From Sarcocystis neurona (Eukaryota > Apicomplexa > Conoidasida > Eucoccidiorida > Sarcocystidae): a DNA stretch of 64,000 nucleotides. This document shows positions 25,878 to 38,900 of this stretch, piece by piece. Where the stretch lies: assembly GCA_000727475.1 (NCBI GenBank), contig KL647293.1, forward strand, positions 1,934,588 to 1,998,587, in the 5' to 3' direction. Position 1 is the stretch's first letter. Each line of letters starts with the position of its first letter. The notes beneath the pieces were generated by a model, which saw only the letters and a list, made by a program, of their open reading frames with translations, searched no databases and was not told the DNA's origin. A program made the translations under genes and the position numbers.

Positions 25878-28804
25878 TCAGACTTCTCTGCGGGCAGGCC
25901 TTCTCGCTCGGGCGAGAGCGGTATTCCTTGTTTAGCGCAGACGGGTTTGTGCCGGTCCTGTGTCTACCTTAACGTTTGTGAAGGCGCTGGGGGGAGCCGC
26001 CTTGTCATGTGAGGTGACTCACTTAACGCTCTCGAGCATCTGCTCAGATGTTTCTTTCTGTTACAAAATGTGTATGTAGTTCTTCCGTTGTAGGAAATTT
26101 CCCGCTCCGCGTCACTTATTGATAGGCAGTTGACCAATTGTTAACATAAACTGAAGTTTTGCCGCGGAGCCCAAAGCCGTCTCGACGGACCCTGTACGTT
26201 AAAACGCCTTGTGGTGATTAAGTACAGATACGAATCATTTTGTTCGTGGACATTGTGTCACATTTCGGTGGTTCGGGGTGGTGCAGATATTGCTTGTTGT
26301 TGTGCTGCGCTGAGGGCGAGCGCAAAAGTCGCTTTACAACAGTTCAAACGAGAAAACTCAATACGCTTTGTCAGAGCGCATGTTTCCTGGCGTTCATATA
26401 ACCTGTACCTTCACCGAATAGATGATGCCGCAGATCGCACGCATTTGGTCTGAGGACGAGCCAGAATGCGGGACTCGCTGGTGGCGTTGTGGAGGGATTT
26501 CTACGCATTCGTGTCTACTTGGGAAGGTCCAGTTCTACGCTTACGCGTTGGAGGATTGGGAAGGGGTCATGGCTTATTAACAGAGGCTGTGACTTCTTCG
26601 TCAATGCGCCCGTTTTGAACGTGGTTTGATGTTTCTGCGAAAGCGGGGGGGATCCGACGTCGTACGTAGGGGGGCGTCCTTGAGATGCTTGTTTTTTTGT
26701 GCTTGACGTGCGTACGTCTGTGAAAGGTACTGGCGCAACCCCGCTGCCGTAGCATTCACTGGTATGTCCGGGGCTAAAATAGCTTTTCTGGAATGAGCCA
26801 GCGTGTTACTCAGGTACCTCCAAGTGTAACAGTAGTCAAGGTTACTTCGTCGTACGTTGGGTCGACTTCAGTGCAGTTCAGACGCGCATGGGGACGGCGC
26901 AGTGGATTGCTTCTCCGTCACGCTTTCACAAAAAGGTTAAAAGGAAACACGGTCTTTGCGCAGCCGCCGACGCAGCACGAAACCTTTCATTTGCATAATA
27001 CATAGTCGGTTCGCCGGGCATGTCGTGGACACACAGGCTCGAGTGTGCTTTCAGGCCTAAATTGTTTAACGGTAGAAATACGAATGTGCTCCAGCACCAG
27101 CAGGAGACCAGTATGAATTGTGAGATATAGTAGCAGTGGCACACAAAAACACGTCCGAATGCGCTATCTGGGGCAGCAGACGGCCGAGAGAGAATGCAGC
27201 TGTTTGCGGAACTAATTTAGTGAAAATCCGTCGTGGTCATTTCTTCGCGCGTTGCAAACTACCCGAAATATTTAGACTGGGGTCTGGGTGGAGTCTGAAT
27301 TTGCGGATAGAGGGAAGCTGGTGCACGTCGAAGAAATGGCAGCGCGAAACAAGGATTTGTCGCTCACGCTGCCAGAGAGCGTGCGTGTATGTTTGCCGGG
27401 GGCTGAAATGTCAGATACGCGATCTGTTCCGCTGACGGGGGTTGGGGGCCAGGCTGCCGTCCTGCACTCAGCGGAGGTGGACCTATATTGATATTCTTTC
27501 TGCTAAGCGTCTGTGTAGTGACTTTCGCATATACATAAAGCATGGACACAACGTGCAACCGGACTGCTAGGGAACCATCCAGCTACAAGGAGGCAAAACT
27601 GTGCATGATCTAGAGGTGCACTTGTTCATGTTGACGCGTCACGGTGTAGTACGAAAAAATTAGAATTGACAGTGGGTGTTAAAGCCGCGAAGACGCACTT
27701 TTAACTGTAGATGGACGCAGTGTCCGAGGCGCGTTAACAGGCCACTAGACAATGTTGCGGTCGATCAGAGGAGTCAACAATGCAGCAGACCAGTTGCACC
27801 GAAGAGTCCTCCGGTCCCCCATTGTCGCGCTTGAGAGGATTGCAAAAGTACGTTCTGAGGAATGCAGTTGGCGGCCACCGGGTACGCACACGCGTAACAA
27901 ATGACGAATCTGCAATGCGGCGCAAGATCTGAAAAATTTTTCCCGCGGTTCGTCATCTTTTGGGCTTTTCTGTATGGTATGAAAGTCACTGGCAAAGTTT
28001 TACTGAGCCACACTCATGCCGTGTGTGCCTCACTCGTCGTCTGGAACCACAAATCTAGTATGCTGCTGCTCTATAGAGGGCTTAACAGGAATCAGGTACA
28101 ACGTCACAAAAAGAGCTCAAGGATGAACGCACCGCGTGTAGAGGATACACAGTGGATAAGCTGCGCACAAGGTTGCGGGTCGATAATTCTGATGTTGTAG
28201 GACCGCAATGCTCGCATGCTATAATATGCGCAGGATTTCAGCAGCGGACACTGGTGTGGGATGTCGACCGCGAATGCAGGCAGCGTTTGAAGGACCCATG
28301 CGGACGTCCTGTCAGACGACCTTCGACGCTTTGCAGTCTGGAGATGCTTCATACAATTTCAAGAGGAAAATACGTTGAAGCATTCTGTTACACATTTAGC
28401 CGTGAAGCTTTTCTTGACAACCGGCCCCATAAAAAACCGTGTGAGACAAACGAGCAGCACACCACGACAGTGCTGAATTGTCAACCGCATGAGGTGGGGC
28501 CAATGGTATTATATCAAAGCATCCTCGAATCCAGTGTATGTCGTCTTGCGTAGAACCGCCAAATTTGGTAAATAAGCGAGCGTGGACCGTGCGGGAGAGG
28601 TGTGAACTAATCATCTCTTATGGCACTATTTAAAAATGCAGCAGCTGCCGCTGCTAGTCTGCCAGAGTGGCCACCCCACAGTTTCATTCTTAAGTGGTAG
28701 AAGCTGGTTAACGTTTCATATCCTTGGCAATGCGGCGTAGGTCCAACCCTAACTACACCTTGTGGTAGAACGTGTCAGCGTTGCTTGCTATTTAAACAGT
28801 CACA
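25878..28804. other. mostly intergenic; possible terminal exon at 27270-27491 (+)
   Basis: A plus frame after an acceptor-like ATATTTAG at 27262-27269 reads VWVESEFADRGKLVHVEEMA, then ARNKDLSLTLPESVRV, and stops at 27491. It has protein-like composition but no upstream exon was found and no family was recognised. Plus frames at 26211-26453 and 28152-28553 are no better than chance. The rest presumably carries the Rab1 3' end and the IFT88 promoter. Confidence 0.35.
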
Positions 28805-31800
28805 ATGCCGCCTCAACAGCGGATCGCCCATCGACACTCGCCCAGAGATTCTTCAGCGGACATCTACGATTTCAGCGATGTAACCGTGTCGTGGTTCGGC
28901 CTCAACATCATGAAGCTCGACGACAGAGCGCTGAGCGGCGCCATCGGTAAGCCACGTCGACCAAGCTAATTGCTAGCGTTCTACCTGTAGCGCAAAGACC
29001 CTGCAACCGCAGGCTGCAGCGGCTCTTGGCCAGCACCCGGAGTGCGTATATTTGCGCCCACCCTTCAGGACGGTAACACGACTGCGCGCGCCGTCACTTA
29101 TAGGATGTGAACTCAATCACACGTGGACGACGAAACATGCCTTTGCAAGCGTGCGTGAGTTCATAGAGCTATCTGGAATCAATAGTTGTCCGCTAGAGTA
29201 CCTGCAGCAGCCACAGGCATAACCTTTCGGCACTACGTCGGCCTGATGTGGGTTCACGTCTTTGGCGTATTTGATCCTTGCCTGCTACTTGCCTGAGTGT
29301 CTGATCTTGCCGTTGCCATGTGCGCGGATGCGGAGGTGTGTAGTGATGTGGTAATCGCCCCTTCTTTTATCAGCTTCCGTGCCTTCCGCGGCACCACGTT
29401 GCATAGTTTACTTCGCTGTGCTGCCCTTGACATCCAGTGCATTCAAACAGCAGCAGTAGTGCCCTCCCTGGGGGGAACCATTGATGTCGTTACTTGGTAC
29501 GTCCGCACGCGAGGATTGCGTTTGGCAGGGGCACCGCCTCCGGCGACTATTTTTACGAGCAGGGGCTACCGACGAAGAGCCAACGACAAAGCCGCGTTCG
29601 GCAGTACCTGCACAGCGACAATTATTGGCAGACGGTGGCCATGACGAGTCTATCGTTTCGCGACACTGCATCAGTGACAGTGGATCAAGCTGTAGCTTTG
29701 AACGCCAACGAGGGTTCTACGGTTGGGCAGAAGCAGGACTTCTTGCTCACCCTGATGCCCAGCAAGGCCCCAATATTCCGGAAAAGACAGTTGTACATAG
29801 AGATGACTTTAATTCGTCTGGAGATGAAGGGTACGACGGGACAAAAGGTAAGGAAATTGAAGGAACCGCCTGACAGTTTGAGACGGCCCACGCGGCCAAG
29901 AGGTAGCCCTGGGGTGTGTCTGTTAAGAGAAGAAGACATGACACTTGGAGACGCTTTAAACCGCCAAGACGTAGCCAGGTGTGCCTGTTGCAAGAGAAAT
30001 GCATGTGCACCCGCCAGTAGGTAACAGACAGTGTGGGCCAGTAGAAGCTCTGTGCGTCCAACGCTCACTGAGAAGAAAGAATTTTCAAACTACTGCAGTA
30101 GTCCGAAATACCGAAGTAGTGGCTTCACAGGGAAACTCTCCGCCCTGAGAGAGGGAGTTCAGATTAACAGTGTGTGTTGCACCTTGCGTCGCACTCTGCG
30201 AAACTCGCCCGGTAACGTGTCCCCACCGCACAAATGTGTTCTTTCCTCCGATAGTGGTACTGCAGCGCGTGCGACACTTGGAGGAGGAAATTGACCATTT
30301 ACTGGAAAATAGCATTACGCTGGGTCTTAACGCGAAGGCTGCAGAGGCTCTCGCGAAGGCAATGGAAGCGGACAAGAAGAACTGTATGCTGCAAAAACTT
30401 CTCGAAAGCCAGGAAGCTCATGATGACACGCAGGGCAGTCCACCTTGCAGAGAGCTTCACGAACGGCTTCAGCACCAGGCTGCAGAGAGAACATTTTCCG
30501 TGTTGCTGAACCTTGGGAATCAGCAGCAGGTATGCGGCGCCTCTCACATGCGTGGTAATCCAAAACGTCACTTCATGTTCGTAGTCGCGGCTAGCCCGTT
30601 ACCCACACACTTCTGCGAAGTTATCTAGCAGTCTGAAGAATGCTACGACTAGTGGCAGCATTCTTGTTTGAAAACAAAAACGCTCGCGACTCGTGAGGAC
30701 AAAGGAGCTCGCGCTCATGTCTTGTCATTCAGGCCTGCGGCAATATGCAGGAAGCGCTTGCGACTTACGCACAACTTCTGCGATGTCAATCGGATACTGT
30801 GGAGTCCTGTCCACTGTGAGTAGCTCCGTTTTGCGCACGCACAACTGTGCAGGGAGACTTGTCCATTGGCGGTGTCCTAACTGCCACGATATCTTGGAAA
30901 CAGCGTTTACACTTGAAAGACATTTGAAGCACGGCCCAAACTGATAAACTCGTGTGTGCGTCGTTGCCGCCGCTCCGCGCCACACAAGAAATGGGACAGC
31001 CTCACACCGAGAAGCCTTTCCATAGATGGACTTTACCAGTTTTTAGGCGTTCTGACGACAGTTGCATATCTGAGAGTACGATTGTCTCCAGTCCATACGT
31101 AACAGCCTTCCTGCGCTGTTTCTAAAGAAGCGCATTTTCTGTGTGCTGATCCGACACTACACATACTCATTGTTCATCGTCTTCAATATGGATGTAGAAG
31201 AGAGCGACTACAAAGAACTCCCGGAGGGGTGACACTTTTGCGGCAACGAATATTCCGCGGATGCCGCGGTGCTGAGTAGAGAGTTAACTCCCAACGAAGA
31301 AGGCGGACCCAGGTGCGAACAGGTACGCTGATTGTGCTGGATGCGGCTTGTGCAGCATTCGTGTAAACATCGGCAACATATATATGTCTCAACGAAAGTT
31401 TGGCGCCGCCATAAAGATGTACAACATGGCTCTTGATGCTGTACCGGTAAGCCTTTCAGCCCACCATCTCAGGGAACGCACTACCTGAATTCAATGCAGC
31501 GAAGCGTCCGCGTGAACATGCCAGCACACATTCTCTGGTAACTAAACCACCTGCAGGTATCGAAACTTTGATGAGCTTGCACGTTCAATACACTTGAGCA
31601 CTAGGGCTTCCCTTACGTAACACGGTGACTGCGCGAAAGGGCATCTCAGCGCCTAATCTTTGAGACATGACGCCAGCCCTTGAAACTGGTATAAGCGTGA
31701 AAAACAGCAGCCTCAACGAAGTGTGCACTGAAGAAAAATTTAGGCTGCCGAAGCCAGTACCAATTGGTATATTCCAGAAGTCGCGGAGAGGGCTCGTTAC

Positions 31801-34800
31801 AGCTTCGTACCCCGTCTAATGAAGGCCCTCTTACGTACGACAACGTCTTTTTGGTGGAGCCTGCCTTGGTGGAAGGCACGCTTCCATGAGAGAAGGCGTA
31901 CCTCACCTACGCTTTCTCGCATCGTTACTGCTGCAGACAACCAGCAAGCTTCTACGTTGTCGAATTGTTAACAATTTGGCGTACGCGCTGTTTCTGGAGA
32001 AAAAATACGTCGAATCAATGGCAGCGTACGAACAAATATTTCAGGTGATATCTGCCTTCCTCGTATATCTTGTGGACAGGAGACGCATCCCTCTGTAACC
32101 GTTGTTACCTGAGTTGGTACAAAAACTGAACTGCATCGCAGCTGGCACCTGGTTGCACTTTACTCAGCAGCTGAATGAAGAAAAAGACTACGCCAGTCCT
32201 ACAGAGCGCAGCAATGTGTCCTTGGCTTTTGCAACATACATATCCGAAGGAAGCTATTTCAACAGTTTAATCTTGTTTGGACAGAAGTACATAAATACTT
32301 ACAGTGACTGGATATCCAGTGTACGGTCTTTGCAGGCGCGAGCTTTGCTGGAATGGCACATGCCGTCTGTTAGTGGGTGGACAGCTCCTTTTGTGGACAC
32401 GGAAAGCTTCGACCTGATGGTCTGCTACTACGCCACAGGAGAAACTGAAAAAATGCAACAGCACCTAATTCACTTGCTCTCGAGTGAGCCTCAGGGTAAG
32501 CGTGGGGTGACGCAGTTTTGCGTAGGCTGCCTTGCTGACTGGTGGGGTGTTTGTGGAGACATGCCACACTCGACCTCCAATGAGCTCCTACCCGGAGAAA
32601 AGCCTTCTCTTTTCTTCTGCATATGTATGGGGCCATCTAAAAATAAGCGTCCTTCAACAACGCAAGCGCTCCTCCTCACATGTGCAAGGAAATGCACAAG
32701 GGCATGTTTTTTGTGTTCTGGTCCACGCAAAGCCACCGCAGGAGAGACGAAGGCGGAGAACGAACGTTTGGTACGGACATTTCAGAAATGGGAAGAAGTT
32801 CGCTGTATCACTGCTGGCCCAGAACCTTCTGGGGTCGACACTAGCGGCGATCACGGAGGAGGTGGAAAATCTGTGCTAAAAGTCGAAAATCAGCTGACTG
32901 AATGCCTCCAGGCACGGAGTTACCAATCGCAGAAGCGTGTCCTTCTGGCCGGCGCTCTCGTAGCGCGGGCCTTAGGAGGTGCCACTCGGACCATCGAGGC
33001 GATCTACACGGGATTCAATTGGGTCATCGACATCTTCAAAACCCACGGTTAGCTGGCTACCGATCTACCATGCTACAGCATGTGACTCCAGAGGAATGCG
33101 AGGCAGTTATGACTTCTCCATCCAAGAGTGGGGCACATTTGTGCTAGTAATGGAGGCAATGTGGGTTACATGTGCACCTCTGCAGAGAGTGGCTACGCGC
33201 AGGTGGACGCACGCAGAGCTCTCGTCGCTGTGACTCGTATCTCTCTATAAGAGGCAGACTACTGAGGAGGAATAATTCTGCATACCACCAGAAGCTTTGC
33301 TTTCAAGGGCACTTGTAGTCTACGACATGCTCTTGTGCCACTTCTCGAGAAACTGCCACTATGCCTCCTCCGTCCGTTCGCGTTTTTGTACTCGACTCAA
33401 TACGCCTGCAGGATGGCAAGCTCTAGCCTGCGAGATGGAAATGCAGAAGGCTGCTGCCCTCCTGGCCAGGGGGGCGATTGATGAAGCCATCCGAGTCTAC
33501 AAATCGTTCGACCGGACGGATTCGACCCAGCATGTTGTGGTGCCGAGAGCAGCCACGAACTTGTCTTTCATCTACATCCTTGAAAGAGACTTGTGTCAAG
33601 CCACCCACTACGCGGACGTAGCCCTTGCGAATGACCGGTACGCCACGTAGAATGGGTTCATTGAACACAGGGCGCAATAACGTCGATGCATTTCGATTTT
33701 TCTGATGACTTTTCCTGTGCCTTAGAAATTTTTGTTGAAGAGCGATTTAGTAGGCAGCCATGCTCAGAGATGGTACATCTTTGGGACACACAACTGCTGA
33801 CGAATAGTGCTTTATTCTGTATGCCGTCGTTCTTACGCAGTCGCATTTCCCCTAAGAGCAGAAGCCTGCTGAAGTTCCACTGCGTACAGGGTATATCACC
33901 CTTGGTGTAAACAGCCTGGCCTATTGAGGCTTACGAAAAAGCCGCTCATATTCCTCTGCTTTCTCGCGTCACACTGTCGCACGGAGAGATAATGTAGCAG
34001 GACATATCGGCAGAGCGACGGTAGCAGTTGACAGATGGTGGGTGGCTCTGTTCTACTACACAGCTTTAACTCCTTCGCGTTAGTGAACAAGGGATGTTGC
34101 GCAATGTTGAGAGGGAGTAAGGAGCAAGCAAAGCACGCCTTCCTCGACGCTTTGACTTTCGACGTGGACTGCCTGGAAGCGCTATATAACCTTGGACTGC
34201 TTCACAAGGCGGAAGGGAAGTAAGATCTTGAAAGTTCTGTTCTCTGGAGGTTCGCACATTCGATGTCTCATTGTTTGTAGAACGAGCAACTGTGGCCCAG
34301 GAGAGTTGCACCGCTTGAAGGACGACCCTTGAATGTCAGACTTGTCTTCAGTATTCTCCTTCATATATCTTCCTCAGTGCGGCTACCTGCGCAGTTTCAA
34401 AGAGGCGTTGAAGTCTTTCGAGAAACTACATCAAAGGGTCCCAGCCCACGCTGAGACTCTGTATCACCTTGGAGATATCAGCGGAATCGTAAGCCGCACC
34501 ATTCTGAGAGAGTTTTGCATGCTGTGAATACCCAGATTTTTTTTCAGATCGTCAAAACGACCATCTTGAGTAAATGGTGTTGTCGTGGTCTTCGATTGTG
34601 AGCTCGACAAGGGATTTCTGAGGACTGGGGAGAAATTTAACGCGAACGCGCTCTGCTGGACACGGAAGATCTTAGAGAATGAGAACACGTGTCACAATAT
34701 GCTTCGGATCAACTGCACACAGACGCATGCTTATCAAGTGCCTCGAGGCAGGCCGGGAAAAAGCCTGTGCACTGCAGTTGAGGAAACACAGTCGTTACGC

Positions 34801-35959
34801 ACATTTCGCCACACGTGAGAATACGATACATGTTGCACAGAATGGATGGAGAGGTGGCTCTATGAAAGGAGTGAAGGTCGGGCCCCTTCGACACACTCAC
34901 CGTGCCACCACTGCGAATGCAGACCAAATGCAGTGCCATGTATGTATTGTATCGTTCAAGTGTGTTTGTAGCGAAGCTTTCTCGCATTGTCCACGTGTGC
35001 TTACCCTGTGTCCAGCTAGGTCACAATGACAGATCAAAAGAATGTTTCTCACTACTGACTTCACCGGGCTTTAGGCCAGGAGACGCAGAGATACTTTCAA
35101 GGATGGGAGCTGCCACTGCAGCCGAACCGACGGCTAAGGCAGATGACCTCGCGCTTCTTTACTTTCTCAATTCCTACAAGTAAGGAAGAATAAGCTTTCG
35201 AGCGTGTGTACCACGCTCGTCAACTACTGTTTCTAGAAGGTGCAACGGCGGTGTCTTCTTATAATCTTTTTGTAGACCTTGCCCGGTGGGGTGTGGAAGT
35301 GCGTGCGAAGTTCGGGGAGGTTACCTCGACTGCGCGACACCTACTGCACAATCCAGCCGTGAGAAAACACTGCAGCCTTCTCTCGTCTGTGCGAGTTCGC
35401 CGCGTCGAGCTAATCAAGAACAGCTTTTTGTGGCTCTGTTAGGTGTCACACGCTTTCAGGAGGCCGCTCTCACCTTCGCGTATCTCACGTATCACTGAGA
35501 GACGTGCGTTGTGAGACTTGCCATACGTATGCGCTGCCTGGACTACCGAAAGGACCACTGCCTTCCCCTGTCTCTTTTCGTTGTGTCTCCTGTGCTAATC
35601 GCAGCATGTATCCCTGCAGCGTGGGCGTCATCAGCTGGTTGGCCGTCTATTACATCAAGCATCACTTCTTTGAGCGCGCCGCACAACTGCTAAAGCATGC
35701 AGCTGTTCTGCAGCCCAGCGAGCTCAAATGGATAATGATGCTCGCCTCGTGTCATCGCCACACAGGAAATTTGCAAGCTGCAATTTCCTTATACACGAAT
35801 GTACTGACGGGGGATCCCACTAACATGGACTGTTTACGCAGCCTGATAAAAATCTGCAAAAAAGCGCAACTTCCCTTCAGACATTACGTTGTTCAACTGC
35901 GCAAATTGCAGAAAGACTCCAAAGACGAGTTGGAGGACACAAGTCACATTCAAGTCTAA
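28805..35959 (+). CDS. IFT88: intraflagellar transport protein 88 (IFT88), TPR protein of IFT-B
   Basis: Core tetratricopeptide-repeat subunit of the IFT-B complex that carries axoneme building blocks along the flagellum. Phase-matched exons: 30255-30529, 30733-30815, 31356-31446, 31937-32044, 32336-32495, 32742-33047, 33412-33637, 34064-34219, 34395-34488, 35016-35179 and 35605-35959 (about 672 residues). A preceding exon ends at 29847 in phase, and a probable first exon is 28805-28946 (MPPQQRIAHRHS, with DIYDFSD). Matches along the family: NIGNIYMSQRKFGAAIKMYN, GFNWVIDIF, RAATNLSFIYILERDLCQA, ALVNKGCC, EALYNLGLLH, then VISWLAVYYIKHHFFERA and LKWIMMLASCHRHTGNLQAA. The usual acidic C-terminal tail is very short. 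The 28805 exon (phase 1) does not join the next exon directly, so the region 28947-29540 is unresolved. In coccidia the likely site of use is the microgamete. Confidence 0.93.
32496..32741 (+). other. stop-free intron of 246 nt inside IFT88 (exitron-like)
   Basis: The sequence between exons 32336-32495 and 32742-33047 has a GTAAGC donor and a CCACCGCAG acceptor. It is exactly 82 codons long and has no stop in the IFT88 frame, so both spliced and retained forms would be in frame. The retained peptide (GKRGVTQFCVGCLADWW and on) is cysteine-rich and has no counterpart in IFT88, which supports splicing as the main form. Confidence 0.6.
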
Positions 35960-38900
35960 GGGCACAGCCAGTCAGAGATGGGAATGATTGGCTCGCTGAC
36001 GCAGCAAGACCCGCTCCTCGAAGCAACGCAGGGTCAACTCGACTCAAATGTGGATCACCGAACTCACGTAGTGCACGTGGTGACTTCAGCACAAAGTGGC
36101 ATACGACAGAAGATATGATGCGTACCTCGTCAGTACAGCCGTGAACCTTACTAGCGTGCACATTATCTGCAAAACGTCAGTGCATGGCTCCACCGCATTC
36201 TTGCTTCAGCGCTCCCTATGAGGCGTTAGTCGAGCGAAAACACCCATCCGTACGTTTCACGACAACATGATCAAAGACTGTAAACCAACAGCTGTTTCGT
36301 GCGTACCGCTTTTATTCGGACTCGAACGCCGTTCGAATACGTACGTCCACCCTTCTGTCGCTGTGCGGGACAACCACTATGGTTCTCTCCCTCCCTGTAC
36401 AACTTTTCTAGTTTTCGAAACGCTCGGGCAGCTGGGAAACCTTCTGACCGTCACGGCCAGCAGCAGGGACGCACCTGTTATACTGAACCTGTTGCACTGA
36501 GTTAGACGTGGCACGACCTCTGCGTTTTACATCCGGGCAACCGTCTGTCGTGCTCGGTGTGCGGATCCGTTCAAGCAGAAATTTCCGCTGAGTCTACTGT
36601 GCCGCCGAGGACACCGGTGCAGTACTGCTGAAGTACAGTAGTAGTTCCAGAGCACACAGAGCCTTGAACTCAGCCTCCTTGTTTCCGCAGGGTTCAAAAA
36701 CTGGTCACGAAGACGGCATATTCCTGAGGCGGCTAGATATGACTTCTGCTCAGTACAAGTGCGGCTACACATCAGCGTGTACACTTCACACGTTTTACGG
36801 AAGGCGCCCTATGAAACTGAGAGCGGTACGCACGATGTCGGAAAACCGGGACGAAGGTCTACGCGGGTGGCAACAAATCAGCAGGTGGTCTTCGAGACCG
36901 ACAGGCCGCGGGGAAAGTTTTGTTGAGAAAAAAAAGGTGCATGCACACTGATTTAAATCCACTCATCCGCAGTTCCTGCACTGTCAATAGTTATTCTAAC
37001 GTACAGCACGTCCTACTTCATGAGTTGTCACAGAATACTAAATATCCAATATCGCAGATCCTAAATCCCACGCGAAGAGGAGAAATATAAGGTTGACATA
37101 GAACATTCGGTGATTTATGGACGCTTCCGAATAACGCGTCGCGCGGTAGAAGTGCAGCGGTGTTTCCGGGTATGCATTTGCAAAGAGTGCTTGTGCCGTC
37201 GGTTTCCCGCGTACGTCCTGCTGCAGCGGTTTCTGCCCTTCGCGTCTGTCGACATTCACAGACGATGCAGAACTGCAGCCTCGGCGGTCCGCCCACCAGG
37301 TGACACGCTGCGAGCAGGCATTCAGAGCTGAACCAGTAACGGTAGCTCCCTTCGTGGTACGGTCTCGAGGAAAACTGTGGGCTTGTTCGGGGGTGGTGCC
37401 GAGGGTAGGAAGAGTTCTGAACGTCGGTCCATCGTGGGTGGGTGCATGCACAGATGCACTGAATCCCTGGTGTTTGAGCACAGTCTGCACAACGTCAAAG
37501 ACAATCGCACACTGAGAGCAGTCGTGATCGAATTCCAATTTTCGACGCAGTCACAGCTTAAACATGCGTAACGCTTGACGCTCTGCAACAAGGTATCACG
37601 CCCTCTCTGCATCAGCAGGACGTATCCGTTCAGCGCCCTTGACCTGCGCACATCTTCAACGTAGTTGTTAACATACGCTTGTAAACCACTATTAAGAAAC
37701 GGCAGCGTACTTCTACAGTGGAATGCAGAGCCGTAACGAAGCTAGTGTGGCCTCCTTCGCGCCGACCGATCGGATGGGATGTGTGTGCCTCCTGTTGCTG
37801 TCGGAGACTGCCAAGTCTTGCACTTGTGAAGCTCGCCGCTGCACCTACAGTGACGGACTGTGTGTTTCCGCCAGGTGTCACCAACCGGCTAGAAATTCTT
37901 TTTCGCACAGGTACCTTCGTTGTCCGTACGATCGAAGTAGTTCATTACCTGAGTCGGCACAGGTGGAAGAAAGGAACGGTTCACATAGTCGATCCTCCTT
38001 TTCTGAGGGTAGAATTCCCTTGATAAACGAGGGAATAGTGCGAAGGCGTCTCGCATGCGGACACGCGTAGACGGTGCGGCAGGCGCGCTCAGGGGACAGG
38101 AAAACGCCATACCGCCACAGAATGTCCCGTTTCGGTATAACGAGAAAACTCACACGCCTCAGAGTGAAGCAGGGGAACAAGTCTCGATGCAGTAGCGAAG
38201 TCACCAGCCGCAATTATATTGAGACGGCTAGGGTACGCTTGCCGCAGACTGGCGGATGGGTTTTCAGGTTCGCAGCTACATCGCCGAATTCACACAACAG
38301 CCTACAGGCACGCACAGGTACGCTGAAGACGTACAAACGACCAAAATACGTCGTACTTTCGGGGTTCTAGGTCTGCTTTTGCTAGTACGTGCATCAGTTT
38401 TGTAGGAAAGGATGTGTACGAGAATTTCGCAGGCTTGCTGCATGCACGTGGCTGGCTATGCTGCTTAGGATACCGCGCTACGATCGCCGCAGGTAAGACA
38501 GCGCAAGTCGTTTTCTTTATTTCCATTGGGAGTAAATGATACCATGGTGGCGGTATTCACTCTCTTCCTGCGAATGCGGGTCTTCGCCACTTCTTTCACT
38601 ATCAACACCTTATCTTTTCGGATCCCCAGGACGTCACTTGTGCCAGTCTTACCCGTTGGCTGTGGTTGCAGCAGACTGTCTCCACGCGTCAGTCTGCAGG
38701 GCGAGCTGTTTGAATCGAGTGAGATTACGCGGATTCACCAAAACACAACGAACAGAGCGGTACCAACACGAGGATTGACAGGGCGTGCAGCTACATGGAA
38801 ACGGGTGCCGTGGGCAATGGTGGTGGTAGTAATAACGGCTGAAGTAGTACAGGCGCAGCAGGAGCTCATCGGCAAATATTTTTAGAGAACTGTATAGAGC

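Noticed and set aside
33040..33420. Possible frameshift in IFT88 after GFNWVIDIF
   Set aside because: A GTTAGC donor at 33048 and a CCTGCAG acceptor before 33412 join in phase and restore the family alignment.
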